Shown: positions 22,500-34,557 of the stretch, piece after piece | Numbering within the stretch: the stretch's first letter is position 1 | Layout: every line of letters begins with the position of its first letter | Source: Chamaecyparis obtusa | Lineage: Eukaryota; Streptophyta; Pinopsida; Cupressales; Cupressaceae | Assembly: GCA_027943335.1 (NCBI GenBank) | Contig: BSBK01001293.1 | Location: forward strand, 169,628-233,627 | Length of the DNA: 64,000 nt | Reading direction: 5' to 3' | Translations under genes and position numbers: made by a program | The notes under the pieces: model-generated | What the model was told of the DNA's origin: nothing | The model's input: only the letters and a program-made list of their open reading frames with translations | Databases searched by the model: none

Positions 22500-23629
22500 A
22501 TGGACAAAGAAGAAATGAAACATCTGAAAATAAATCTTGAAGTTGCTCTTGAAGACTTGGACAGATATGAAAAATAAATTTAAGAACTAAAAGAAAAAGT
22601 CAGTGATGCGCAAGTAGTCATCAAAAGGCTAAGAAAGGATTTGAAAGAATTCTCTACAAGTGATTTAGGGATAATGATCAAGAAGATGAATGAAGAAAAT
22701 TCATCTCTGAAAGAACAGATTGAAGAATTGGATGATACGTTGACTAACAATCATGAAGTCTATGATGAATAGATCAAAGAGAACATTCAACTCAATGAAG
22801 AATTGAGGCAAGAAAACATGGAAATATTGGAGCTTAGGAACAAAAAAGAAAGCTTGGAATCTAAATTGAAAGAGGCAAAGAATCACATTGATAAATTTCA
22901 CACCAGTTCTAATTTTCTAGAATCTCAGTTGTATGCAAGAAGAGCTAAAGGGGATACTAGCTGCATTGGATATAATGAAGCACAAAATTAGATTGACAAC
23001 ATGCAAGAAAGAATGAAAGCACCAGAAGACACCTTAGATGCTAAGGAGACTGGAAGTCAGACTAAAGATCATGTTGAACCATCCAATAATGAGCACGTGC
23101 TAGTAGATCAAACTTGTTATGCATGTAACAAGAATGGACATATAGCAAGGAACTATACAGAGGTAAGACCTTTCAATGGTTACTATTATTCATGCAATAA
23201 ATTTAGTCATAGAGCTATGAATTGCAAGACAAGTCAGAAGAACAAGACTCATCATAATCAGAGAAATCAGAATCAGTGAAATGTAAGAAGCTCTAGAATG
23301 TTACATGTCAGATATGTAACTATAATGGTCACTCTGCAAGACAATGTAAAATGGTGACCCATGTCAATGCGTCAAGGAATATAAGGCCTCCAGTCATTTT
23401 TCACTCTTGTAACAAGGCTGGACACATCTCAAAGTTTTTTAGATCAAGGACGCAAGGTTAGGAAAGCCCTAAAAATCCTGAAGAACCATTATTAGATACT
23501 GAAGAAGAAGTCAAGTTTGTGAAAGCTTCAGATGATGCTAGCTTGATTTGGTTAGAGATGAAGAAGGATAACGTTGATGAGAATGTATTGGATGCATCCA
23601 TAGTGGATGCACCCTCTACATCAAGATGA
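22500..23629 (+). pseudogene. Element III coiled-coil zinc-knuckle gene, decayed
   Basis: Starts MDKEEMKHLKINLE at 22500. Early stops break it (two TAA near 22576, TAG near 22770, TAG near 22989), and a TGA at 23277-23279 is followed by a frame change. The coiled coil covers about the first 165 codons. Zinc-knuckle remains are CYACNKNGHIARN, YYSCNKFSHRAMNC, then in a shifted frame ICNYNGHSARQC and SCNKAGHISKF. A stop is reached at 23627-23629. It is the counterpart of 4311-5504 and 43255-44601, and the most damaged of the three. Confidence 0.75.
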
Positions 23630-24044
23630 ATGGCCCTCAGGGGGAGCTAATTTATCTCTAGACCCCCGCACGGCTGTTATACTCACCCTCAGAGTATTCT
23701 CCTTTGGACTTAAGCTTTTGGAGACTAAAAGATCTTATGTGCAAGAGCACACTAGCTAATTGTTTATAGAATGAAAGTTAGAAATTTTCAGTGATAGCCT
23801 GGTTTAGGTGACAAGCATTAATGGAAGAATTTCTACTTTAAAGTATATAGAAGTTTGTATATCTCTCATTGCATTTGAATTCAGCGTGATTGGAGATTAG
23901 AAGAGCCCTAGCATTTGATTGTGAAGGATTATAGATTGATTCATTAGTGATTTGTAGTGTATTTGATCGGTTACATAAACCCTAGTTCATCGCATCGATT
24001 CAGAATTCTTTGAGATCATTTGGAAAGTGATATATAAGTAAGTA
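23630..24044 (+). other. Spacer between the two genes of element III
   Basis: About 415 bases without a gene, in the same position as the spacers of elements II and IV. I see no tandem repeat here. It begins with a GGGGGAGC purine tract near 23640. Confidence 0.5.
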
Positions 24045-25882
24045 ATGGCTACTCCCATTGTATTTGATGTGGTGGAGAAGAAGAGATATGTGTTTAAGAG
24101 ACATCCATTTAAATCCACACTAGATGTCCAAGAAGGTGCATTCTCCCAGACTCCCATGGGTGTTATGCATGTGGAAGACATTAGGGCATACATACATTGC
24201 AAAAGGAACCAGTAGGTTTGGAAAAAATAAGAGGACACATGGAAACAATGATGAAACCTCACAAAACCTTCATAGATGAGTATGCGCAGTGGAATAATCA
24301 TCCTATAGTGGAATATGCTATGACATATGAGTTCCATGAGTCAGAATGGATTAAGATCCTAATCAACAGGATCCATGATGACCTATTTTGGATAGGTGAA
24401 GTTCCAGTAAGGATCACTAGAGACCTTATTCATGAGAGGATAGGCCTCTCAAGAAGAGGTGATGTTCTTCCCGTGGGTAAGGATGTAAGAAATATTGTTG
24501 AAAAAACATGCTAATCAAGAATTGATAGGTGTAGAATGAATATAGAGCCTATTGAGAAAAGTGACATCAAATTGATATCCATGATACTTGGGTATAGGTT
24601 CCAACACACCAGTAGGGTGAATAGTGTGTCTGTGGCCACAATTCTTGTAGCAATAAGACTTGTGGGAGAGAATGGAGAATTCAATCTATGCGAGATCCTG
24701 CATGCATAAATAATAGATAACATCAAAGCTATTAAACATGACAAGACCAAGATATTCAAATTTGGGTCTTTGATCATATACATGTACTTCCACATTCTTG
24801 GAAAGGTGTCAGATTTATACTTAGACAAGACTATTCCTACCATGCCATAGATATTCTTCAAGGAATCTACTGAGAGAACACTAAGAGATTACATGACTCT
24901 GGAATTGAAGACATTTAGGGTTAAGATGCAGATGAGATATAGAATACCAGAGAGTATTGTAGAGAAATACAAAGATAGTATTTATTTCATCGTTGAGACT
25001 GATACAACATGCATGGAGGCTATTGAACCGAGAACAAAGTGGATCCATCCACTTGGATATGAGGTTGATGAATAAGTCCTAGAAGCATATGAGCAAGTAT
25101 TTATTTCAGCCCCTAAAGACCCTAATGAGCCAAGATGGGGAACCTATGAAGAGAAAACAAGATAATTCATGGAGTATCTCAAGAAGACCTAGATAAAGTA
25201 AGGAAAGAGAAGATTGCTTTGGAATTAGAGAGTGTAGCTGAAACAAAAATAGAATCAGATAACCCAAATATAAAGAAGGTGAAATTTGATAAAACTGATG
25301 TTCAGAAGGATAAAACTGATGTTACTTCTTCTACACTGAAGGAAACCATTGACCTTACTACTCCTACTGAGTATAAGGAAATTCCGCAGAGGAAGAAAGA
25401 GATTAGCACTGGTCATCCATCCTTGCGAGTAATAGAAATAGGAAGAACACTCAAGCACCCCCAAAAGTAAGCTCCAGACCTAGTCTTAGTGTGTTAACTA
25501 CAAGGATTTTTTATGAAGGCATAATTGATCAAGTAGGAAAGTTCTATGAGAAATATAGTGAGATTGACAAATCAGAGATACATGGAATGATTGTCAAAAC
25601 ACATTTTGAAGTTTAAGAAGACAATCGTAGAACTGAAGACTAAAATTCCAAATAATGTATGGAACATATTGTAATTCCTAAAAAGACAAGCCTTTGAAGA
25701 GGACCTAAGGATAATAGAAAATATCTTAGATGAAACCCTCCCAGTATGCTCACTAGAAGAAAAGACCTTATTGTTAGATCTGGTGAAGCCACATCTTAGA
25801 ACCAAGTCAAGGACTCTGCATATAATGGACAAAAAACTATGAGTTAGTTGCAAAGGAAACATAGAAAGCCTTTGAGAAGGTC
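24045..25882 (+). pseudogene. Element III ORF2, first part (before the copia insertion)
   Basis: Begins MATPIVFDVVEKKRYVF at 24045. A frameshift near 24200 leads into FHESEWIKILINRIHDD, ITRDLIHERIGL, FGSLIIYMYFHI, YRIPESIVEKYKDSIYFIV and WIHPLGYEVDE, which align in order with ORF2 of element II. Stops include TAA 24512, TAA near 24707, TAG near 24848, TAA 25073, TAA near 25163. Another frame change lies near 25200. The counterpart blocks prove common descent with II and IV, but this copy diverges more. It is cut at 25882 by the copia element. Confidence 0.75.
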
Positions 25883-27136
25883 TGATGAAATATGGATGAA
25901 ATGACTGAGAGGGGGGGGGTGAATCAATCAACCATAAAACACTTCACAATTAATTCTTTGCAGATCCCTTAAGATATCTTAACAATGTTATCTGTTTTAG
26001 CACTCGATAAATAGATTGCAATAACTTTGAAGATGCAGAAAGTATTAGCAAAATTATCTTTAGATATTCATCAGCACATGTATATGATTGAGAAATAAAT
26101 TAAGAACACAAGAGACACAAGATTTAACGTGGAAACCCAATATGGGAAAAACCACCAATGTATCTAGATACTGATTTTCACTTTTCTGAAGTGATGCCCG
26201 GTTAGAAGCCAACCCGGTAAAAGGTTACAAAACACACTATTAGGTGTGACCTTGTTAGAGGATTTAAAACACCCTGCTAGGAGTGGCTTGGTAAGAGGTC
26301 TTGAAAACAATTCAATGGAATTGTCACCTTGTTAGAGGATTTACAATATGGTTGTTAAACCAACTCGGTTAAGAGATTTAGAATTCACTGTTACAATGAT
26401 AAGAAGGCAACAATGAAAAAATGACCTGTATAATAATGCAACTGTCTTGTTGATTACAGATCTCTGTTTTGCATAAATCTGATCCTTTCTGATCGAATAA
26501 ATCTCTGCTGCACCTCAAGGATATCTGAACATCCTTCACAAATTTGCATACACCTTTCTTGCTTTTCTTCTGTAAATCTTCTGTTGTATTTCTTGTTTAC
26601 TTTTCACATTTGACCTTTTATTTATATGATTTTAGATTTGTCAAATCAACATTATTTAGTATAATAGTCGACTGAATTAAGAAAACTCTATTTGCAAAAA
26701 TCCTTCAAGGGCCGATAGTGCTCGGTGACCATAACTTTATATAATCTTTTGGAGACCGAGGGAACTCGGTAAACACCGACAATCTTTTACCTTCGATAAC
26801 TGACTGAACTCGGTAAACACTAACTTTTCTTCGATGATCGGCTGAACTCGGTAAACACTAACCTTTTTTTCGATAACTGAGTGAACTCGGTAAACACTAA
26901 CTTTTTTTTGATAACCGAGTGAACTCGGTAAATACTAAATTTTCTTTGGTAACCGAGTGAACTCGGTAGACACTACTTTTCTTCGATAACCAAGTGGACT
27001 CGATAAACACTAATATTCCTGTCTGGCAGACCGACTGAGCTCGGTAGGATCTGATTGCTGCGGACTATGAAATTGTGTGACATCAAAGACAATACATAAT
27101 TGAGTAGCAATTTCTTTTAGACAATTGTTTCCAACA
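25883..27136 (-). repeat. Copia 3' LTR
   Basis: Aligns along its length with 31757-33011. In the first 145 bases I count about six differences, all transitions. It contains an array of hairpin repeats at 26753-27047 and a TATA-like string at 26619-26626. Confidence 0.92.
26753..27047. repeat. Hairpin repeat array in copia 3' LTR
   Basis: About eight units of 37-44 bp, each with a palindrome of type ACCGAGTGAACTCGGT followed by AAACACTAAC and a T-run. Arms and loop vary slightly. Counterpart of 32628-32922. Confidence 0.88.
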
Positions 27137-27322
27137 ATCTCCCTCTTTGGCATTGATGGCAACACAATATGTCATATCATAAGAAATTTGAAAGAGTTAG
27201 CTCGGTTCAGATTCAAATCTCCCTCTGTCAGCAAACTTCTTGTATCCTAAAAATTCTTCCTTCTGACTATTGAAAATTTCTTGAAGTAATAGAAAAGACA
27301 TAGCAAACACTCCCTCTTTGAC
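27137..27322 (-). other. Copia 3' region with three polypurine tracts
   Basis: On the element strand, purine tracts AAAGAGGGAGAT (27137-27148), GACAGAGGGAGAT (27217-27230) and CAAAGAGGGAGTG (27308-27322). The one at the LTR should prime plus-strand synthesis. The others mirror the repeated tracts in elements II, III and IV. Confidence 0.75.
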
Positions 27323-27467
27323 AACACATGCCAAAGATAATTCACATATTACCAATGAAAATTAATGTACCTCAAGTACTGATTCATATGCAATGATTCC
27401 TTGAATATGCTGCATCAACAGGTTGATTTTCAATCATGTTCTAGTTGATGCATCACTAAAACTATAT

Positions 27468-29582
27468 TTAGTGAGCCTCAGATAGGGGAATGACCCCTAA
27501 CTTACCTCTTAGATACACAAATGCATCCTTAGGTAATGGTTTGGTAAAAATGTCTGCAATCTATTCTTTTGTATGAATATATTCTAATCTGATTTCCTTG
27601 TCCTGCACCAATTCTCTGACAAAGTGATATTTAATAGCAATGTGCTTGGTTTTGGAATGCATCACTGGATTCTTAGAGATGTTTATTGCACTGGTATTGT
27701 CACAAAATATAACAACTGGTTCTTTGATTTCAACCTTCATACCTTCTAATAGCTGTTTAAACCAAACAATATTTGAACAATTTACTGCAGTAGCAACATA
27801 TTCTGCTTCAGCTGTGGATTGAGATGTGCAATTCTTCTTTTTACTAGTCTAGGATACCAGTCTTTTTCCAAGAAAAAATGCTCCACCACTTGTTCTTTTT
27901 CTGTCATCAATGTTTCCTACCCAATCAGCATCAGTATACACTTTCAAGTCTAGATTGCCTCCAAATTTATACCACAAACCATATTCTTCAGTTCCTCTTA
28001 AGTATCTTAAGATTCTTTTGATTGCCATCATGTGATTTTCCTTAGGTTTTGCTGAGAATCTAGCTACTATACCGACTGCAAAGGCAATATCAGGTCTTGT
28101 ATGTACTATATACTGCAATTTTCCAATCATAGATCGGTATAGGGTCTGATCAACTTCTTTTGAATCATCATTTTTGGTAAGTTTCAGTCCAGTACACATG
28201 GGTGTACCAACTGGTTTTGAATCTTCCATACCAAACTTCTTAAGTATTTTCTTAATGTATTTGGATTGAGTAATGTATATACCATTCTTGCTTTGCTGAA
28301 TTTGAAGACCAACAAAGAATTTTATTAAACCAAACATAGACATTTCAAATTCTTTGTTCATTTTCTCTGAAAATTCTTTGCACTAATCCTCATTCCCTGT
28401 AAATATAGTATCATCCACAAATATTTCTGCCAATACAATTTTTTCATCCGGTCCTTCTTTAATATATAGATTACTGTTATCATTAGCTCTTTTGAAATTA
28501 ATCTGAATCAAATAGTTATGGAGTCTTTCATACCATGCTCTAGGAGCTTGTTTTAAACCATACAATGCTTTGTGTAACCTGCAGACCATGTCCCTTTTAT
28601 CTGGATCAACAAAACCTTCAGGTTGTTCAATGTAGACTTCTTCATCAAGAATTCCATTGAGAAATGCAGATTTTATATCCATCTGATATACCTTAAATCC
28701 TTTGTGTGCTGCATAAGCAAGTAGAGTTCTTACACCTTCTAATCTTGCAACAGGAGCGAAAGTTTCTCCATAATCTATACCTTCTTCTTGAGAATAACCT
28801 TTACATACCAGTCTAGCTTTGTTTCTAGATACTTGACCATCTTCATTCAACTTATTCCTGAATACCCATTTTGTTCCAATTACATTCTTATCTTTAGGTC
28901 TAGGTACAAGAGTCCAAGTTTTGTTCTTTTGTATTTGTTCTAATTCTTCATTCATTGCTTCAATCCAACTTTCATTTTCCAATGCATCTTTGATATTTCT
29001 AGGTTCAAAGTCAATAAGCAGACATGTACCTTTTAGCTTGCTTCTTGTCATAGTACCATCTGATTTGTTTCCAATGATTTGATCTGGTGTATGATGTCTT
29101 CTGACATATTTGGCTAGTATAGGTTCCTTGCCTTTTGAATGATTCATGCTGTTGTCTTCTAGGATCTCTTCTTCAGGTTGCTCGGGCTCGGTAGATATTT
29201 GCTCGGTAACTTCAGGCTGAGACTCGGTCTGAATTCCTTCCTGTGACTCGGTTTGAACTTCTTCCTGTGACTCGGTAACTGTGCTCAGCTCGATAGATAT
29301 AGTTTCCTTACTGATAGTTGTATCTGCCAATGTTTCAGGTTCAATGTAAATGAATCTTCTGTAGTTCTCAGGTTCCCTTTTGCTTTCTTCCTTAGTCTTT
29401 TCTACAAACTCATCAAATTTTACATGTATACTTTCTATGACTTTGTGAGTAGATAAGTTCAGACATTTGTATGCCTTGCTTTTGCTAGAATATCCTAGGA
29501 ATATTCCTTCATCACTTTTCACATCAAATTTATTTCTTCTAGATTCTTTTAAGATATAACACTTGCTACCAAATATTTTCAT
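27468..29582 (-). pseudogene. Copia reverse transcriptase and RNase H part
   Basis: Reverse transcriptase (RVT_2 type): [64 protein letters not shown], and the catalytic box [12 protein letters not shown]. Then FGLIKFFVGLQI and YLRGTEEYGLWY. RNase H: VYTDADWVGNIDDRKRTSG, STAEAEYVA, KTKHIAIKYHFVRE and IADIFTKPLPKDAF. Three TAG stops break it (near 28381, 27848, 27546). In the last, the codon is Gln in relatives (KEQIADIFTK type). Confidence 0.9.
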
Positions 29583-31694
29583 GTAACTTACATTGGGTTT
29601 ATAGCCATACCATAATTCATAAGGAGTTTTGAATGTGTCTTTCTTCAGTTGTACTCAGTTCAAGGTATGAACTGCAGTGCTGATAGCTTCCTTCCAGTAC
29701 TTTATAGCGATGTTCTTTTCTATCATTAGAGTCCTTGCACAATCCATAATAGATCTATTTCTTCTTTCTGCTATTCCATTCTGCTCAAGAGTTCTAGGAG
29801 CTGATACCTATCTTTTGATTCCTCTTTCAATGCAAAAGTTGTTAAAATCATGGGAGATGAATTCACCACCTCTGTCTGATCTTAAGCATTTCAATCTTTT
29901 CCCTGTTTCCTTTTCCACTCTTGCTAAGTACCATTTGAACTTTTCAAATGCTTCTGATTTTTCTCTTAAATACATAACAGTCATCATTCTAGAATAATCA
30001 TCAACGAAAAGAATAAAGAATTTATCTCCAGTATAGCTTTGTATACCAATAGGTCCACATAAATCAGTATGCACAATTTCCAAAATTTCTTTAGACTGAT
30101 AGTTCTTACTCTTGAAACTAGTTTTACTCATTTTGCCAATCTGACAATTCTTACATAGACCAGTGTCAGGTTTCTTCAAAGTAGGAATGCCTCTAACCTT
30201 CTTGAATTTGCTTATTTTTATCATGTTATCAAAATTCACATGACATAACCTTTTGTGCCATAGCCAACTTTCTTCTATTTGAGCAATAAAGCATGAATAT
30301 TCACTGAGATCAAGATAAAATAAGTTACCTTTTGTTTGTTTGCCTGATCCAATGAGTTTTCCTTTTCCATCCAGCAGTCTTGCTTGACCATTCATGAATT
30401 CAACCTTGAAACCAATGTTGATTAGCTGTGCTACACTTAGAAGATTATGTTTTAGTCCTTCAACCCAATAAGCATTATCACATATGAGTTCTTTGGTTAA
30501 TGAGATTCTTCCTTTTCCTTTTATACAACAAGGTTCATTGTTTCCAAATCTTACATTACCACTGTCACAGTCTTCTAGATATTCAAATTTTGTCTTGTCA
30601 CCAGTCATGTGGTGTGAACATCCGCTGTCTATTATCCATATATCATCTTTGCTTATATGAGAAATAAGTGCCATCTTATCTTCATCATCATCAGATTCAT
30701 CTTTTATAGCAATAAAGAGAATTTTCTCTTCACTATCATCAGAATCTTTAGCCATAAAACATGATTTCTTACCTTTATCCTTGTATGATTTGAAATTCTT
30801 TTTGCCATAGTACTTGTGACTTCTCTTCTCTTCCTTGACTTGCTTGTTTGGGCACCTAGCTGCAATATGTCCAATTTCTTCACATGAAAAATAGATTAAA
30901 GGAGTTTTACCTTTATATTTACCTTTCCCTCTAGAGTACTTCTTTGCAAGTAATGCTTCTACAATTTCAAGATCACTATCAGAACTTTCTTCTGATACTT
31001 CTTCACTTTCTGACTGAACTTCTTTAATTTTCTTGTTCTTCTTTAGTGAAACCTTGGCCTCAAATGCTGATTCAATATTTTTGGAATTTGGAACATAGTT
31101 GTCATAGTTGTCTAATTCAAAGGTTGTCAATCTTCCAACTAAAGCATCCAAAGTTATATTGTGGTTTGTTTCACATCTTCTTTCTTGAATAGCTGATACT
31201 CTTATTGCATAGATAGGGAGTAATGTTCTGAGTACCTTACTTATAATAGTCTCATCTAAGATTGTTCCTCCAGAAGCTCTAATTGCACTTACACTTGCTT
31301 TGATTCTTTCAACATATTTTGCAATGTTTTCATCTTCCTTCATATTCATCTTGTCAAACTGTCCTCTTAGGCTTTCTGCTTTGGCTCTTTTCACATTTGC
31401 ATCACCACCATATATTTTCTTCAGTGCCATCCACATTTCATATGCAGTAGTGTAGTCTTTAATATCATCAAATTCTTCATAGCTGAGAGCAGATGCAATG
31501 TCTATCATCATGGTGTTGTGAGTCTTTTTATCTGCAATGTCTTCAACAGTTAATGCGCCATTAGGAATTGTGTATTCTTCATCAATGTATTTGCATCCTG
31601 AATCACTAATGGAAGCCAGATGAAGTCACATGAGACCTTGCCATGCTGAAAAGTTATCTTTGTTGAGCTTTGGAATTTCCCTCTTGTAAGACAT
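29583..31694 (-). pseudogene. Copia Gag, protease and integrase part
   Basis: Gag has YGGDANVKRAKAESL and MKEDENIAKYVERIK, typical of UBN2 capsid sequences. One zinc knuckle reads YFSCEEIGHIAARC. The protease site is DSGCSHHMTGD. The integrase zinc domain reads WHKRLCHVN then CKNCQIGK. Catalytic Asp residues are in VHTDLCGP and RSDRGGEF. A TAG after GIKR (about 29806) and a TGA near 29656 flank VSAPRTLEQNGIAERRN, which holds the catalytic Glu. All pieces lie in the same frame. Confidence 0.88.
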
Positions 31695-31742
31695 CCTGAT
31701 CTTTAGCTTAGGTCTTTGAAACCCTTCCTGCAAGCACCAAAA

Positions 31743-31754
31743 GCTCTGATACCA
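31743..31754 (-). other. Primer binding site of the copia element
   Basis: TGGTATCAGAGC on the minus strand, two bases after the 5' LTR end at 31757. Same string as in element II. Confidence 0.88.
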
Positions 31755-32492
31755 ATTGATGGAATATGGATGAAGTGACTGAGAGGGGGGGGGTGAATCA
31801 GTCAACCATAAAACACTTCACAATTAATTCTTTGCAGATCCCTTAAGATATCTTAACAATGTTATCTGTTTTAGCACTCGGTAAATAGATTGTAGTAACT
31901 TTGAAGATGCAGAAAGTATTAGCAAAATTATCTTTAGATATTCATCAGCACATGTATATGATTGAGAAAGAAATTAAGAACACAAGAGACACAAGATTTA
32001 ACGTGGAAACCCAATATGGGAAAAACCACCAATGTATCTAGATACTGATTTTCACTTTTCTGAAGTGATGCCCGGTTAGAAGCCAACCCGGTAAAAGGTT
32101 ACAAAACACACTGTTAGGTGTGACCTTGTTAGAGGATTTAAAACACCCTGCTAGGAGTGGCTTGGTAAGAGGTCTTGAAAACAATTCAATGGAATTGTCA
32201 CCTTGTTAGAGGATTTACAATATGGTTGTTAAACCAACTCGGTTAAGAGATTTAGAATTCACTGTTACAATGATAAGAAGGTAATAATGAAAAAATGACC
32301 TGTATAATAATGCAACTATCTTGCTGATTACAGATCTCTGTTCTGCATAAATCTGATCCTTTCTGATCGAATAAATCTCTGCTGCACCTCAAGGATATCT
32401 GAACATCCTTCACAAATTCGCATACACCTTTCCTGCTTTTCTTCTGTAAATCTTCTGCTGTATTTCTTGTTTACTTTTCACATTTGACCTTT

Positions 32493-32500
32493 TATTTATA
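32493..32500 (-). promoter_or_regulatory. Probable TATA box of the copia 5' LTR
   Basis: TATAAATA on the minus strand, downstream of the hairpin array and about 500 bases into the LTR. Present also at 26619-26626 in the 3' LTR. Confidence 0.5.
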
Positions 32501-32627
32501 TGATTTTAGATTTGTCAAATCGACATTATTTAGTATAACAGTTGGCTGAATTAAGAAAACTCTATTTGCAAAAATCCTTCAAGGGCCGACAGTGCTCGGT
32601 GACCATAACTTTCTATAATCTTTCGGA

Positions 32628-32922
32628 GACCGAGGGAACGCGGTAAACACCGACAATCTTTTACCTTCGATAACCGACTGAACTCAGTAAACACTAACTT
32701 TTCTTCGATGACCGACTGAACTCGGTAAGCACTAACCTTTTTTTCGATAACCGAGTGAACTCGGTAAACACTAACTTTTTTTTTGATAACCGAGTGAACT
32801 CGGTAAATACTAAATTTTCTTTGGTAACCGAGTGAACTCGGTAGACACTGCTTTTCTTCGATAATCGAGTGGACTCGGTAAGCACTAATATTCCTATCTG
32901 GCAGACCGACTGAGCTCGGTAG
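32628..32922. repeat. Hairpin repeat array in copia 5' LTR, upstream of the TATA box
   Basis: Eight diverged units of 37-44 bp. Typical core ACCGAGTGAACTCGGT, where ACCGAG and CTCGGT are inverted copies around a 4-base loop. Spacers have AAACACTAAC and T-runs. Its place upstream of the probable TATA box suits an enhancer or structural role. Open frames reading KKLVFTEFTRLS on the minus strand are repeat artefacts. Confidence 0.9.
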
Positions 32923-33016
32923 GATCTGATTGCTGCGGACTATGACATTGTGTGACATCAAAGACAATACATAATTGAGTAGCAATTTCTTTCAGACAAT
33001 TATTTCCAACAAGGTC

Positions 33017-34411
33017 TTCATGAATAGAAACATGTATCTAGCTACTACACCCATAGCTCAAGTACCCACAAAGGTTGCAAAAGAGTCAGAGACCATAAAT
33101 GTACCATCTACATGTCCACAGAATTCAACGCATGTAGTTGATGCATCCACAAAGGAAGAGAAGTTTGTGCCCATGTCAGAAGCACTCAAGGATGATTCAA
33201 TTTTCATTGACAATGTAAAAGTTACTATGGCAACCACATACATGGATTTGGACAAGTTTGAAGAAGCCTTTATAAAAACTCAAGAGGCTAAGAACTTATG
33301 TGGTAACACTCCTCCTAATCAATAAGAAATATTGATTGAGGATATAAAAGGTGAAAAAGAAGAAAAGAAAGAAGTAGAAAAAGAAAAAGAAATAGAAGAA
33401 GAAGAAGAAAAGAAAGAAGAAGAAAAGATGGAAGAGGAGAAAGAAAAAGAAGAAGAAAAAGGAAATGAGAAATCTATTGAAATGATAATTGAAGTAAAGA
33501 AAGAAGGAGAGGACATCACTCCTATCACTCCACTACCCTCAATAGCATTGTTGTCAAGTTTGACACCTGACACAACTAGTTTGGATTCATCGGGGGAAGA
33601 AGATCTGATCGAGTTCAGTGTCTTAGCCATGGAGAAGGCCAAGGAGAAACATGTGATGAGGAATCCCCTATTTTTTGAGTCAGTAAACATATTGAACAAC
33701 CTGTTGTCTTCAGACAATAAAGTATCCTAGATCAATACAGTTGATGATGTTAGCAAAATACTCACAGCTTTTAAAACTAACTTTGCTAGCTTGGAAACAT
33801 CTGCATCTCAAGTTGTAAAAGAGAAGTATAGAGAGAAAAGGCTCAGTGAATTGGTCATTAACTTTACACTTGACCTGAGCTCATTAAAGCTTGGACAAGC
33901 ATCATTGAAGGAGTTTGCAGCAAGTGGCAGAAATATTATTGCTGACTCTATGGATCAAGATAAGCTTACTGATGACCATTTCAAGAAGATACAAGAAGAA
34001 GAAGCAATGATAGATCAAGTAAAGAAATTAGTGAAAGACCCATCCAGTGATATAAATATGTGCAATAATGTATATCAAGGACAAATTGACAAGATTGAGA
34101 AGGCAGAAAAAGAGATGTCAAAGATAAGGGCTAGGCAGCCTCAGCTTGGAAATGCTCTTGTGCCCTCACTAGATATACTTAATTAGAATATCAAGGAGAT
34201 TGATGCCACCATGGTGACATATGATCAAGGTCCTAGCACAAACTTGAAGAATATGGAGAAGCTATAGTATGCTCTATGTGCCCATCTCCAGATTGTTAAT
34301 TCATTGATCACATTTTGGAAGAAAGAGATCCAAAACTTACAGATAGCATATCCAGATGTTCTCTCACTATAAGTATTTGTAGATACAGTTTTGAAGAACC
34401 TTTTTCATTAA
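33017..34411 (+). pseudogene. Element III ORF2, second part (after the copia insertion)
   Basis: Continues the second gene of element III after the duplicated AGGTC. Three segments (32975-33325, 33332-33730, 33791-34186) share one frame, broken by TAA 33323, TAG 33728, TAG near 34184 and others, ending at TAA 34409-34411. It holds a Glu/Lys-rich stretch (33352-33470), then coiled coil. Position and composition match the C-terminal half of ORF2 in elements II and IV; sequence similarity is weaker here than in the first part. Confidence 0.65.
33352..33470 (+). repeat. GAA-rich low-complexity stretch inside element III ORF2
   Basis: About 120 bases of purine-only imperfect GAA/AAAG repeats, translated as Glu/Lys runs. 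The complementary frame (33319-33717, Ser/Phe-rich) is a shadow. Confidence 0.85.
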
Positions 34412-34557
34412 TGTCAAAGGGGGAGTATGTATATAATATATATTTATAGATATAAGATAGAGTATAAAGGGAGAATATAAAAAAAAAAATTCGTATAAGA
34501 CAACAGTTAGTAACTATGCCATATTCCTTTGTTGACATCAATGAAAAAGGGGGAGAT
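34412..34557 (+). other. Element III 3' region with repeated polypurine tracts
   Basis: AAAGGGGGAG at 34416-34425, a weaker AAAGGGAGAA at about 34467-34476, and AAAAAGGGGGAGAT at 34544-34557 touching the LTR. Confidence 0.75.

Larger units (their letters stand above)
27468..31694 (-). pseudogene. gag-pol: Copia gag-pol polyprotein, single frame, six nonsense codons
   Basis: ATG 31694 (MSYKREIPKLNKDNF) to TAA 27468-27470, 1409 codons in one frame. Interruptions are TGA near 31628, TAG near 29806, TGA near 29656, TAG near 28381, TAG near 27848 and TAG near 27546. The order is Gag (UBN2 type), one CCHC knuckle (CEEIGHIAARC without its first Cys), protease (WIIDSGCSHHMTGDKTKF), GAG-pre-integrase (WHKRLCHVN), integrase core (VHTDLCGPI, DRGGEF), reverse transcriptase and RNase H. 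This order is the Ty1/copia hallmark, with integrase before reverse transcriptase. It cannot be translated whole now. Confidence 0.92.
25883..33011 (-). mobile_element. Ty1/copia retrotransposon (Sirevirus-like), 7.1 kb, inserted in element III
   Basis: LTRs of 1254 bp (25883-27136) and 1255 bp (31757-33011) flank one gag-pol frame on the minus strand. AGGTC is duplicated at 25878-25882 and 33012-33016. In element orientation the LTRs start TGTTGGAAA and end TTCATCA. Primer site TGGTATCAGAGC and polypurine tract GCCAAAGAGGGAGAT are typical of Sirevirus-type elements as I recall them. There is no sign of an env-like gene after pol. This is the only element in the window that could have supplied enzymes matching the cis signals of II, III and IV. 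Confidence 0.93.
31757..33011 (-). repeat. Copia 5' LTR
   Basis: 1255 bp. In element orientation it begins TGTTGGAAATAATTG at 33011 and ends TTCCATCA at 31757. A C-run (element strand) lies about 25 bases from its end, as in the LTRs of II, III and IV. Confidence 0.93.

Noticed and set aside
32551..32985. Minus-strand frame with repeated VFTEFTRLSKK
   Set aside because: It translates the hairpin repeat array in the copia 5' LTR.
33319..33717. Ser/Phe-rich minus-strand frame opposite the Glu/Lys run of element III
   Set aside because: It is the complement of a GAA-rich stretch of ORF2; composition alone creates it.
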